A stretch of 43,994 bases of DNA from an uncultured Pelagibacteraceae bacterium. Its GTDB lineage: Bacteria > Pseudomonadota > Alphaproteobacteria > Pelagibacterales > Pelagibacteraceae. The first letter of the stretch is position 1. Each line of letters begins with the position of its first letter. Shown piece after piece: positions 32,773 through 40,441 of the stretch. The notes under the pieces were generated by a model. The model saw only the letters and a program-made list of their open reading frames with translations. It had not been told where the DNA came from and did not search any database. The DNA is taken from the NCBI GenBank assembly GCA_902550285.1, contig CACCYQ010000003.1, positions 1 through 43,994 of the forward strand. The letters run 5' to 3'. The translations under genes were made by a program, and so were the position numbers.

Positions 32773-33390
32773 TTAATGTGACCAAATATCATCCTTAAAT
32801 GAGGCCAAATCAAGATTCACTCTTGTTTTAATAAACTTCATAGTATCTTTGTATAGTTCAAATCTTTTTTCTCTAATCAATATATTTTCAAGTTGTTTAT
32901 AAATTTTATGTAAATGAACCACATCATGTGCACAATATAACAATTGTTTTTCAGTTAAGTCTCCTCCGAAATCTGAACTTTGAAGCTGCTTACTTACATC
33001 AATTCCAACAAATTCTTTTATTAAATCTTTTAGTCCATGTTTATCACTATAACTTCTAGCTAATTTAGATGCTATTTTTGTGTCATTAATGTTATCCATT
33101 TCAATCTTTAAATATTTTTTAATAAAAGATAAATCCGCCCTAGCAAAGTGAAAAATTTTATTTATTTTGTTGTTGTTTAATAGTTTAACCAAGTTCGGTG
33201 CTTTGTAGTTCTCTCTGTTGAGCTGGATAATGTGAGCATCCTGATTTCCTGAAGATATTTGAACCAAGCACAGTTTATCACGAGCAACATTTAAACCCAT
33301 AAATTCACAATCTATAGCTATCTTGTCGCTTTTACTTAAGTCTATTTCATCTGGTAAATCATGCTTGTGTAATTTAATATCTATATTCAT
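32773..33390 (-). CDS. RNase D-like 3'-5' exonuclease (DEDDy domain only)
   Basis: A 205-residue protein comprising only the exonuclease domain. Motif I is IAIDCEFMGLNVARDKLCLV (D, E), motif II IFHFARADLSFI (D), and motif III YCAHDVVHLHKIY (Y, D). A QLQSSDFG segment lies between. It lacks the HRDC domains of E. coli RNase D, as is common in alphaproteobacteria. The ATG at 33390 is chosen; an upstream in-frame extension would overlap the divergent gene and add a hydrophobic stub. It is the first gene of the long minus-strand run, with only 14 nt to the divergent start at 33405. Confidence 0.88.
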   Translation of the reverse strand: MNIDIKLHKHDLPDEIDLSKSDKIAIDCEFMGLNVARDKLCLVQISSGNQDAHIIQLNRENYKAPNLVKLLNNNKINKIFHFARADLSFIKKYLKIEMDNINDTKIASKLARSYSDKHGLKDLIKEFVGIDVSKQLQSSDFGGDLTEKQLLYCAHDVVHLHKIYKQLENILIREKRFELYKDTMKFIKTRVNLDLASFKDDIWSH

Positions 33391-33404
33391 TAAAATATAT
33401 ATAT

Positions 33405-34343
33405 ATGAAACCAAAAAATATTCTAGTTTTCGGAGCAACAGGCCAAATAGGACGTAATTTAGTAAGAAAGTTAACAAAAAAAAATTACAAAGTTACTGCT
33501 GTTACTAGAAATATTCACCAAAAAGGATATATTTTAAAAACTCAAGCAAACCCAGGCTATATTGACATTATAGAGACAAGTATATTTGATGAGAATAAGA
33601 TAAAAGAATTAATATCTAAATGCCATGTATGTGTAAACTTAATTGGCATTCTATACGAAAAAAGAAAAAACACCTTCAATAATATTCATAAACTTTTTCC
33701 AGGAATGATATCAAATTTTTGTGCAGAATATAAAATTGAAAATTTATTACATGTATCAGCTTTAGGAATAGATGAAGCTACTGACAGCGAATATGCAAAA
33801 AGTAAATTAGATGGTGAAAAAGAAATTAAAAAAAATTTTCAAAAAGCATTAATAATTAGACCATCAATAGTTTATTCTGTAGATGATAATTTTACGACAC
33901 TATTTATGACTTTGCTTAATAGATTACCTTTTTTTCCTCTTTATTATAAAGGTAGCACAAGATTTTCACCAATTCATTGTACAGATATGGCGGAAATAAT
34001 TTCAACGATCATAGAAAAAAATATAAACTCCCAAACTGTTGAATGTATTGGGCCTGAACAAATTACCTTTAAAGAAATAGTAAAGAATTTATTAGAATCA
34101 ATAAATAAAAAAAGAATTTTAGTTCCAGTACCTTTGTTTTTCGCCAATTTACTTGCATTTTTTTTTGAACTAATGCCAAACCCTTTGTTAACAAAGGATC
34201 AAATTAAATTACTTAAATACGATAATATTGAAACAGGGAATTTTAAAACAAATTTTGATCTTAAAATTCCTTCAAAACTGTATTTTAAAAATGAAGTAAA
34301 TAAATATTCCTATATGTGGAAAGATAGAGGGCAATTTTCTTAA
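33405..34343 (+). CDS. NAD(P)-binding complex I NDUFA9-like protein
   Basis: A 312-residue atypical short-chain reductase. The N-terminal Rossmann signature is ILVFGATGQIGRNLVRKL; further on are VNLIGILYEKRKNTFNNIH, HVSALGIDEATDSEYAKSKL (with the S and Y-x-x-x-K region), EKEIKKNFQKALIIRPSIVY and FSPIHCTDMAEII. These match alphaproteobacterial relatives of the mitochondrial complex I subunit NDUFA9. Whether it associates with complex I in bacteria is an inference from homology; an alternative is a general sugar-nucleotide epimerase. It is divergent from the RNase D-like gene with a 14-nt intergenic space. Confidence 0.85.
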   Translation: MKPKNILVFGATGQIGRNLVRKLTKKNYKVTAVTRNIHQKGYILKTQANPGYIDIIETSIFDENKIKELISKCHVCVNLIGILYEKRKNTFNNIHKLFPGMISNFCAEYKIENLLHVSALGIDEATDSEYAKSKLDGEKEIKKNFQKALIIRPSIVYSVDDNFTTLFMTLLNRLPFFPLYYKGSTRFSPIHCTDMAEIISTIIEKNINSQTVECIGPEQITFKEIVKNLLESINKKRILVPVPLFFANLLAFFFELMPNPLLTKDQIKLLKYDNIETGNFKTNFDLKIPSKLYFKNEVNKYSYMWKDRGQFS

Positions 34344-34364
34344 GTAAATAATTAGTATATTATT

Positions 34365-34508
34365 ATGATAACAAAAATAGTGTATTTTTTAATAATATTA
34401 ATATTAATTTTCATTATATTTATAGGTGTAAAAGCTGCAGTTATGGGTATTAAAGCAAAAAAAAAAATAAAATATTCCAAAAAATTTAATCGAAATATAA
34501 AAAATTAA
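34365..34508 (+). CDS. 47-residue single-pass membrane microprotein
   Basis: A small frame 21 nt after the NDUFA9-like gene. It starts MITKIVYFLIILILIFIIFI, a clear membrane helix (about 4-27, ending GVKAAVMG), followed by a strongly basic tail (IKAKKKIKYSKKFN). By the positive-inside rule the tail would be cytoplasmic. The composition is not random: a clean hydrophobic half and a clean basic half, typical of small membrane proteins. No family is recognised. Possible roles include modulation of a membrane complex. A chance frame in AT-rich spacer remains possible. Confidence 0.5.
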   Translation: MITKIVYFLIILILIFIIFIGVKAAVMGIKAKKKIKYSKKFNRNIKN

Positions 34509-34554
34509 AAAATATAAATTACTTAAAATAAGTATTGAGTATTAAATTTTTTAC

Positions 34555-35049
34555 TTAAGCTGATTTTATTTTTTTTTCTATAAACTTTGGAACTTCTTCT
34601 TCTTTATCAAGTAATTCATCTTTTCTGTCACGAGTTTGCCAAACTATCAACATATGGAGAGGACAATAGCTGTATTTTTCAACAGTTTTTCTACCACAAA
34701 ATGATGAATCTTTTTGATCTGGGTGGCCATCCATATATTTACAGGTTGTATCAGTTAATTGTTCAAGAGATAAATTTTTTGCCTGTTCAAAATTCTTATC
34801 TATAAGCAGCGATCTAAATTTGTTTTTCCTCCCTCTTTTTGGTAAAGTGTAATTTTTTTGGTTATCTGCATTTGTTTTAGGGCTATTGATGTTTCTAGTT
34901 TTAATTTTTGCCGATAAATTTAACCTGTGAGCTTTACCAATAACTGCATTTCTGCTAATCCCACCAATAATTTCTGCAATTTGACTTGCAGTTTTACCTT
35001 TGCCCCAAAGTTCCTTTAATCTATTAACTTTTTCTTCAGTCCAGCTCAT
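34555..35049 (-). CDS. gcrA: GcrA-type cell-cycle regulator
   Basis: A 164-residue DNA-binding regulator. The N-terminal MSWTEEKVNRLKELWGKGKT and ASQIAEIIGGISRNAVIGKA, then HRLNLSAK, are the diagnostic GcrA helix-turn-helix. The C-terminal part contains cysteines in TCKYMDGHP, SFCGRKT and YSYCPLHM, matching the GcrA sigma-70-interacting end. In Caulobacter GcrA acts with sigma-70 at promoters methylated at GANTC by CcrM; no ccrM is in this window. It is transcribed divergently from the ABC permease, with a 14-bp palindrome just upstream of its start. Confidence 0.94.
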   Translation of the reverse strand: MSWTEEKVNRLKELWGKGKTASQIAEIIGGISRNAVIGKAHRLNLSAKIKTRNINSPKTNADNQKNYTLPKRGRKNKFRSLLIDKNFEQAKNLSLEQLTDTTCKYMDGHPDQKDSSFCGRKTVEKYSYCPLHMLIVWQTRDRKDELLDKEEEVPKFIEKKIKSA

Positions 35050-35052
35050 ACA

Positions 35053-35066
35053 TACTATATATAGTA
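35053..35066. promoter_or_regulatory. 14-bp palindrome in the gcrA/ABC permease intergenic region
   Basis: TACTATATATAGTA is a perfect palindrome beginning 4 bases upstream of the gcrA start codon. A partial copy, TACTATATATAT, begins at 35084, 31 bp (about three helical turns) away. The placement would suit an operator for a dimeric regulator, including GcrA autoregulation, but AT-rich sequence makes such repeats more likely by chance. Confidence 0.35.
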
Positions 35067-35178
35067 GATTACTTTAAAATTTTTACTATATATATTTACC
35101 CATAAAAATTATAAGAAAACAAGCTTTATTTTAGTTTTTTTCACATAATTTATAAAAACAGGTTATTTATTTTAACTT

Positions 35179-35991
35179 ATGGTTGAATTAAAAAAAAAAT
35201 ATCAAATTGGAAAAAGAAGATTTGGTTTAATAAATTGGGTAGGAGTTTATTCTTTATATAAGAAAGAAGTGCTCCGTTTTGTTACAGTTGCTGGACAAAC
35301 AATTATAGGTCCAGTTGTAACTTCAGTTTTATTTTTAACTGTTATTTCTTTAGCTATTGGAGATGAAAGAAGAGATGTTTTAGGAGTTTCCTTTATACAG
35401 TTTTTGGCACCTGGATTAATCGCGATGCAGATAATTCAACAATCGTTTTCACACTCTTCATCAACTTTATTAATGGGCAAAGTTATGGGAAATATTGTTG
35501 ATTTAATTGGGGCTCCTCTTTCTGCGGCTGAAGTTACACTATCTATAATTTTTGCATCTATAACAAGAGGTATATTTATATCGGTATTTTCAATTGTTGT
35601 TTTTTCACTTATGGTTGAAATTGAAATAAAAAATTATTTAATTTTAATGGTCTACTTATTTTTAAATGGTTTTTTAATGGGAGCGGCAGGATTTGTAGCA
35701 GGTCAGTGGTCAGATAAATTTGAACATTTGGCAGGGGTTACAAATTTTATAATAGTTCCACTTTCATTTTTATCTGGAACTTTTTATGAAATTGATAGAT
35801 TGCCTGAACCTCTAGAGCTTATTAGCTTTTATAATCCTTTTTTTCATATGATAGACGGTTTTAGATATGCATTTATTGGAGATTTAGACGGATCACTAAG
35901 TTTTGGAATAACCTATTTGTTAATCCTTTCAATCATAGTCTGGTTTATCTCTTTTCTACTATATAAAAAAGGGTATAAAATAAAATCTTAA
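35179..35991 (+). CDS. ABC-2 type transporter permease
   Basis: A 270-residue membrane protein with six predicted helices, like the YadH/NodJ permeases. Segments include TIIGPVVTSVLFLTVISLAI, then FIQFLAPGLIAMQIIQQSF, the amphipathic NIVDLIGAPLSAAEVTLSII, GIFISVFSIVVFSLMV, LFLNGFLMGAAGFVAG, and FIIVPLSFLSGTFYEIDRLP with YNPFFHMIDGFRY, a conserved ABC-2 block. These permeases export glycans, lipids or drugs. The partner ATPase gene is not adjacent, so the substrate is unknown. argD follows 4 nt after the stop. Confidence 0.9.
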   Translation: MVELKKKYQIGKRRFGLINWVGVYSLYKKEVLRFVTVAGQTIIGPVVTSVLFLTVISLAIGDERRDVLGVSFIQFLAPGLIAMQIIQQSFSHSSSTLLMGKVMGNIVDLIGAPLSAAEVTLSIIFASITRGIFISVFSIVVFSLMVEIEIKNYLILMVYLFLNGFLMGAAGFVAGQWSDKFEHLAGVTNFIIVPLSFLSGTFYEIDRLPEPLELISFYNPFFHMIDGFRYAFIGDLDGSLSFGITYLLILSIIVWFISFLLYKKGYKIKS

Positions 35992-35995
35992 ATAT

Positions 35996-37162
35996 ATGAG
36001 TGCTTTAGCAAAAAATTATAGTAGAAGAAAAATTTCTTTTAAAAAAGGAAAGGGAAGCTTTCTTTATTCAACTAAAAAGAAAAAATATCTAGATTTTGTA
36101 CAGGGAATAGCCGTTAACTCTCTAGGCCATTCTAATCCAAAATTAATCAAAGCTATAAATATACAGGCAAAAAAAGTTTGGCATGTGTCAAATGCATTTA
36201 TAATCCCCGAAGGTGAAAATTTAGCAAAAAAATTAACCAAAAAAACTTTTGCTGATTATGTTATTTTTCAAAATTCAGGAACAGAAGCCGTAGAGGCCGC
36301 AATAAAAGTTGCAAGAAAATATTTTTATACAATCGGCAAACCTTATAAAAATAGAATTATAACTATAAAAAATTCTTTTCACGGAAGAACAATGGCAGCA
36401 ATTTTTGCAAGCGGGTCCAAAAAAATGACCGAAGGATTCGGACCAAAAATCACAGGATTCGATCATTTTAAATTTGGTGATCACAAAACTTTAAAAAAGT
36501 TAATTACAAAAAAAACTGCAGCAATTATGATTGAGGATTGTTTAGGAGAAGGGGGCTGTAAACTAATTCCTGATTGGTGTCTAAGAGAATTAAGAAAAAT
36601 TTGTAACAAAAAAAAAATTTTACTCATAATTGATTCTGTCCAATCAGGTGCTGGTCGATCAGGCAAATTTTTTGCTTTTGAATATGCTAAAATAAAACCG
36701 GATATTGCTGTTATAGCTAAAGGATTAGGATCTGGATTCCCAATAGGAGCTGTTTTATTAAATAAAAAAACAGCATCATGTATGACGCCAGGTTCTCACG
36801 GATCCACATTTGGTGGAAATCCTTTGGCGATGGAAGTAGCTAATGCTGTTTTAGATGAGATATTTAAAAAAGGATTTTTAAGAAGTGTAGAAAGATCATC
36901 CAAATATTTTAGAAATGCTCTAAACAAAATAAAGGAAGAATATCCTGAAATAATAAAAGAAATTAGAGGAATTGGTTTGTTGATTGGATTACAACTTTAT
37001 AATAATCAAGCTAAATTTATTAAAAACTTAGAGGATAATAAATTACTTACAATAAGAGCAGCAGAAAATGTAGTTCGAATATTGCCGCCTCTTAATGTTA
37101 AAAAATCAGAAATAGATCTTGCAATAAAAATAATAAGAAAAGTTTGCAAAGAATATAAATAA
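35996..37162 (+). CDS. argD: acetylornithine aminotransferase
   Basis: ArgD makes N-acetylornithine from N-acetylglutamate semialdehyde; many also serve as DapC in lysine synthesis. The 388-residue class III PLP aminotransferase shows YLDFVQGIAVNSLGHSNPKL, FQNSGTEAVEAAIKVARKY near 86, SFHGRTMAA near 125, LIIDSVQSGAGRSGKFFAFE near 210, the PLP lysine in VIAKGLGSGFPIGAVL near 240, and GSTFGGNPLAMEVANAVL near 262. It lies 4 nt after the ABC permease and 4 nt before argF. Confidence 0.95.
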   Translation: MSALAKNYSRRKISFKKGKGSFLYSTKKKKYLDFVQGIAVNSLGHSNPKLIKAINIQAKKVWHVSNAFIIPEGENLAKKLTKKTFADYVIFQNSGTEAVEAAIKVARKYFYTIGKPYKNRIITIKNSFHGRTMAAIFASGSKKMTEGFGPKITGFDHFKFGDHKTLKKLITKKTAAIMIEDCLGEGGCKLIPDWCLRELRKICNKKKILLIIDSVQSGAGRSGKFFAFEYAKIKPDIAVIAKGLGSGFPIGAVLLNKKTASCMTPGSHGSTFGGNPLAMEVANAVLDEIFKKGFLRSVERSSKYFRNALNKIKEEYPEIIKEIRGIGLLIGLQLYNNQAKFIKNLEDNKLLTIRAAENVVRILPPLNVKKSEIDLAIKIIRKVCKEYK

Positions 37163-37166
37163 ATTA

Positions 37167-38099
37167 ATGAATCATTTTATTAACATCAAAGATATACCTA
37201 TTTTTAAATTAAGAAAAATAATTTCCGATGCAAGAAAAAGAAAATTAAATAGAAAAAGATTAAATATTTTAGATATTGATAAAGATGAACCTTTAAAAGG
37301 AAAGCTTCTAATTCAAATGTTTGAAAAATCTAGTTTAAGAACAAGATTAAGCTTTTCTATTGCTATCAAACAACTTAGTGGTGGAGAGCTTACTTTACGT
37401 CCAGGCGAATTGCATTTAGGCAAGGGAACTGAAAGTTTGTCTGACACAGCAAAAATTATATCTACTTTTGGAAGTGCATTTATGCTTAGAACTGATAGTG
37501 ATGATAAATTAAAAAATTTTAAAAAATATATGACAATTCCAATAATTAACGGATTGTCACCATCATCACATCCAACACAAGTTTTGTCAGATGTATTTAC
37601 AATTGAAGAAATCAAAAAAAAACCTATTTCAAATCTGCAAATATGCTGGATTGGTGATGCAAAGAACAATGTAATTAATAGTTTAATAGAGGCTTCGGTT
37701 AAGTTTTCATTTAAATTAAATATAGGCTGTCCAAAAAAATATTATCCCAATAAAAAATTATTAGCTTGGGCAAAAAAAAATAGAGGTAAGATTAAAATTT
37801 TTAATGATAGTATAAAAGCTGCTATAGGAAGTGATGTAGTTTTTACTGATAAAGTCATATCAATGAATGACAAAGTAAATAAATCCAAAAAATTAAATGA
37901 CTTTAAAAAATTTAAGGTAACTTCAAAAGTCATGAATAATGCAAAAAAAGATGCAATTTTTCTTCACTGTTTGCCAAGAGGTAACGAGGTTTCAAATGAT
38001 GTTTTTTTAGGAAAACAATCCAAAGTTTGGCAACAAGCTCTTAACAGAGTTTACGTTCAAAAAAGTATTTTATTATATTGTTTTAACAAACTAAGGTAA
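37167..38099 (+). CDS. argF: ornithine carbamoyltransferase
   Basis: ArgF makes citrulline from ornithine and carbamoyl phosphate. The 310-residue protein has the carbamoyl-phosphate loop FEKSSLRTRLSFSI near 51 (most relatives have STRTR, here SLRTR), LHLGKGTESLSDTAKIIS near 78, SSHPTQVLSDVFTIEE near 132 with the HPxQ motif, and FLHCLPRGNEVSNDVF near 268 with the catalytic HCLP. It follows argD by 4 nt. Its stop region overlaps that of the convergent cytochrome gene by 9 nt. Confidence 0.95.
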   Translation: MNHFINIKDIPIFKLRKIISDARKRKLNRKRLNILDIDKDEPLKGKLLIQMFEKSSLRTRLSFSIAIKQLSGGELTLRPGELHLGKGTESLSDTAKIISTFGSAFMLRTDSDDKLKNFKKYMTIPIINGLSPSSHPTQVLSDVFTIEEIKKKPISNLQICWIGDAKNNVINSLIEASVKFSFKLNIGCPKKYYPNKKLLAWAKKNRGKIKIFNDSIKAAIGSDVVFTDKVISMNDKVNKSKKLNDFKKFKVTSKVMNNAKKDAIFLHCLPRGNEVSNDVFLGKQSKVWQQALNRVYVQKSILLYCFNKLR

Positions 38100-38618
38100 T
38101 GTTTTAGGGCTATCACTGTTTTGATTAAGATATAAAATTACAGATGCTCTATCTTTATCAGACTTAAGACCAGCAAACCCCATTTTATTTCCTTTTATCC
38201 ATTTAGCTGGTTTAAGTAAGAATCCATTCATTTCTTCCCAAGTCCATTCTTTATTATAACCAGATAAAGCTTTTGAATATTTATATTCTGTTACTGATCC
38301 CACTGGTCTGAACATTACATTCCAAAGTTTAGGGCCAATTTTATTGCCGCCTTCCTTTTTAACACTATGACAAGCAGCGCATTTTTTAAATACTTTTTCC
38401 CCATGAGCTATATCTGCATCCTTAAATAAAGATGATAAATCTACAATTTGTTCACTTTTCTCTTGCAACACTGAACCTTCTGGAGCTTCTACTTTGTAAG
38501 CTACAATTTTTTCGTTCTCAAGTTTGAAAATAAAGTCCGATGCTTTATTAATTAAAACAACAATTAGTATAGTAATTATAATTGCAGTAATTATTTTGTT
38601 AATTTCAAAAGAATTCAT
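38091..38618 (-). CDS. cycM: membrane-anchored c-type cytochrome (CycM type)
   Basis: A 175-residue monohaem cytochrome. An uncleaved N-terminal helix (IITAIIITILIVVLINKAS, about 8-26) anchors it; the haem motif KCAACHSVKK is near residue 80, and the methionine ligand is probably in GNKMGFAG near 147. The GPKLWNVMFRPVGS segment is typical of alphaproteobacterial cytochrome c552/CycM, which carries electrons from complex III to cytochrome oxidase. CycM-kdsB-pheA is a familiar alphaproteobacterial neighbourhood; here cycM and kdsB are divergent. Confidence 0.92.
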   Translation of the reverse strand: MNSFEINKIITAIIITILIVVLINKASDFIFKLENEKIVAYKVEAPEGSVLQEKSEQIVDLSSLFKDADIAHGEKVFKKCAACHSVKKEGGNKIGPKLWNVMFRPVGSVTEYKYSKALSGYNKEWTWEEMNGFLLKPAKWIKGNKMGFAGLKSDKDRASVILYLNQNSDSPKTLP

Positions 38619-38680
38619 TTTTAATAATAACTAATTGGTCGTATAACATGATAAATCGTAAATTACTTATTTTTTTTGAG

Positions 38681-38706
38681 TATGATATTTGCGTCCCATG
38701 GACGCA
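38681..38706 (+). promoter_or_regulatory. kdsB -10 element with overlapping 7-bp inverted repeat
   Basis: TATGAT at 38681-38686 is a good -10 candidate. Just downstream TGCGTCC (38690-38696), a CAT loop and GGACGCA (38700-38706) form a GC-rich perfect hairpin that stands out in AT-rich surroundings. It would cover the predicted transcription start and first bases of the kdsB transcript, so it could be an operator or a 5'-end stabilising hairpin. No convincing -35 was seen. Confidence 0.4.
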
Positions 38707-38725
38707 TAATTTAATAAGCTAAACA

Positions 38726-39466
38726 ATGCCAAAAACATTAATACTTATACCATCTAGACTTGCAGCGAGCAGGTTACCGGGAAAACCATTACTTAAAATT
38801 GGTGGACTATCTATAATTTCACATGTGCTTAGAAAAGCTCAACAATCTAACATAGGAGAAGTTTATGTTTGCACAGGTGATAAAGAAATTTATGAAGATG
38901 TAATAAATAATGGAGGCAACTGCATTTTAACAAATAGAGATCACAAGACAGGTACCGATAGAATCTATGAAGGTTTTAAAAAACTTAATTTATTTGGAAT
39001 TGATTATATTTTAAATCTTCAGGGTGATGAACCAACAATAAATGTGGAAGAGATAAAAAAATTAAATATTAGTGCGACTGAAAATAAATCTGATGTAGCT
39101 ACACTCGCGTGTAAACTAAACAGCAGAAAAAATCTAAATAAAGAAAGTGTGGTGAAAGTTCAAACCGAAAAAAAATTAACTTTAAAAAATTTTTCTAAAG
39201 CTTTAAAGTTTTTTCGAAAACCTACTAATTTGGAATCTAAAAATATCTACCAACATATAGGAATTTATCAATACAAAGTGTCAATATTAAAAAAATTTGT
39301 CAAACTTAATCAGACAAAAAATGAAAAAAAATATAGATTAGAGCAATTAAGAGCTCTAGATAATCAAATAAATATTGATGTTGTCTTAGCAAATACAGCT
39401 CCAGTTGGAGTTGATACTAAAAAGGATTATATGGAAATAAAAAAATTAATGGAATATAAATCATAA
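38726..39466 (+). CDS. kdsB: CMP-KDO synthetase
   Basis: KdsB activates KDO with CTP for transfer to lipid A. The 246-residue nucleotidyltransferase shows ILIPSRLAASRLPGKPLLKI at the start, VYVCTGDKEIYEDV near 47, TNRDHKTGTDRIYEGF near 72 and YILNLQGDEPTINVEEI near 96, then YQHIGIYQYK and KKYRLEQLRALDNQI. All are KdsB hallmarks. It pairs functionally with kdsD (31798) and with the LPS export genes. pheA follows 4 nt after the stop. Confidence 0.96.
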   Translation: MPKTLILIPSRLAASRLPGKPLLKIGGLSIISHVLRKAQQSNIGEVYVCTGDKEIYEDVINNGGNCILTNRDHKTGTDRIYEGFKKLNLFGIDYILNLQGDEPTINVEEIKKLNISATENKSDVATLACKLNSRKNLNKESVVKVQTEKKLTLKNFSKALKFFRKPTNLESKNIYQHIGIYQYKVSILKKFVKLNQTKNEKKYRLEQLRALDNQINIDVVLANTAPVGVDTKKDYMEIKKLMEYKS

Positions 39467-39470
39467 AATT

Positions 39471-40298
39471 ATGAAAATTGCATATCAGGGTATTTCTGGA
39501 AGTTATAGCGAAAGCTGTGCAAAATTAATATATCCTAAATCTGAAACAATCCCATGTAAAACTTTCGATGAATGTTTTGAAAAAGCAAATCTAGACAAAG
39601 ATATTAAAACTTTAATTCCAGAGTCAAATAAAACTACAGGAAATATAGGAATAGAATATTTAATTTTTAAATATAGATTAAATGTATATGCTGAACATTT
39701 TTTTCCAATAAAACATAATTTACTTGGTTTGCCAGGATCTAGTATAAAAGATATTAAAGACGTATATTCGCACGCCCAAGCATTATCGCAATCCTCTATT
39801 TTTATAAAAAAAAATAAATTTAATGAAAATGTTAGAGCTGACACCGCCGGTTCTGCAAAGTATATTTCAGAAAAAAAAGACAAGTCCAAAGGTGCAATTG
39901 CCTCAGAACTAAGTGCTGAGATTTATAAATTAGATATTCTAAAATCTAATGTTCAAGATGAAAAAGAAAATGTAACGAGATTTTTATTAATGGGTAAAGA
40001 AATATTTGAACCTGAGTTTAATAATGAAAAATTTATAACCTCATTTTTGTTTAAATTAAAAAGTAAGCCAGCAGCTTTATATTCAGCGTTGTCAGGTTTG
40101 GCAATTAATGGTGTTAATCTTACAAAGTTGCAAAGCTTTCCTGAAAAAAACTCTTTTTCGTCATATTTTTTTCTTTGTGAATTAGATGGCCATATTCATG
40201 AAAAAAAGATTAAATCATCATTAGAAGACTTAAATTATCACTGTGAAGATATGCACGTGCTGGGTGTTTTTAAAGCTGATCAATTTAGAAATAAATAG
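39471..40298 (+). CDS. pheA: prephenate dehydratase
   Basis: PheA converts prephenate to phenylpyruvate for phenylalanine synthesis. The 275-residue monofunctional protein has a PDT domain (about 1-180: IAYQGISGSYSESCAKL, PCKTFDECFEKA, AEHFFPIKHNLLGLPG, YSHAQALSQ, TAGSAKYIS, and the catalytic TRFLLMG) and a C-terminal ACT domain (about 190-275: SFLFKLKSKPAALYSALSG, NLTKLQSFPEKNSFSSYFF) for Phe feedback. The segment normally reading PIENSxxG is PESNKTTG, a departure at a conserved substrate-site motif. It follows kdsB by 4 nt. Confidence 0.92.
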   Translation: MKIAYQGISGSYSESCAKLIYPKSETIPCKTFDECFEKANLDKDIKTLIPESNKTTGNIGIEYLIFKYRLNVYAEHFFPIKHNLLGLPGSSIKDIKDVYSHAQALSQSSIFIKKNKFNENVRADTAGSAKYISEKKDKSKGAIASELSAEIYKLDILKSNVQDEKENVTRFLLMGKEIFEPEFNNEKFITSFLFKLKSKPAALYSALSGLAINGVNLTKLQSFPEKNSFSSYFFLCELDGHIHEKKIKSSLEDLNYHCEDMHVLGVFKADQFRNK

Positions 40299-40313
40299 GA
40301 AGAATTAACTTTC

Positions 40314-40343
40314 TTGTGGAATAGAAAATAATCCTGTTATAAT
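40314..40343 (+). promoter_or_regulatory. predicted sigma-70 promoter of the SRP RNA gene
   Basis: TTGTGG at 40314-40319, an 18-bp spacer and a perfect TATAAT at 40338-40343. The -10 ends 6 bases before the first paired base of the SRP RNA at 40350, the expected distance to a start site. This is the best promoter match seen in the window. Confidence 0.7.
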
Positions 40344-40349
40344 AGAAGT

Positions 40350-40433
40350 GGAGGCTAGAGGTGGATGCTGCTTAAACCCGATCAGATCTTAACGGAAGCA
40401 GTCGTAAAGACAGTTATTCAGGTTCTAGTCTCC
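40350..40433 (+). ncRNA. ffs: signal recognition particle RNA (small bacterial 4.5S type)
   Basis: The transcript folds into a long hairpin closed by GGAGGCTAGA (40350-40359) with TCTAGTCTCC (40424-40433). The apical domain holds the conserved SRP core: ATCAGATC (40381-40388) opposite GGAAGCAGTC, the Ffh-binding internal loops. The tetraloop is UAAC (40390-40393) closed by U-G and C-G pairs, an accepted URRC-type variant of the usual GNAR loop. The position directly before dnaX is typical of alphaproteobacteria. Ends are estimated from pairing. Confidence 0.9.
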
Positions 40434-40441
40434 TTAAGAAA

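Noticed and set aside
33391..33477. N-terminal extension of the RNase D-like protein
   Set aside because: It would overlap the divergent gene and add a non-conserved hydrophobic stretch; the ATG at 33390 precedes the normal domain start.
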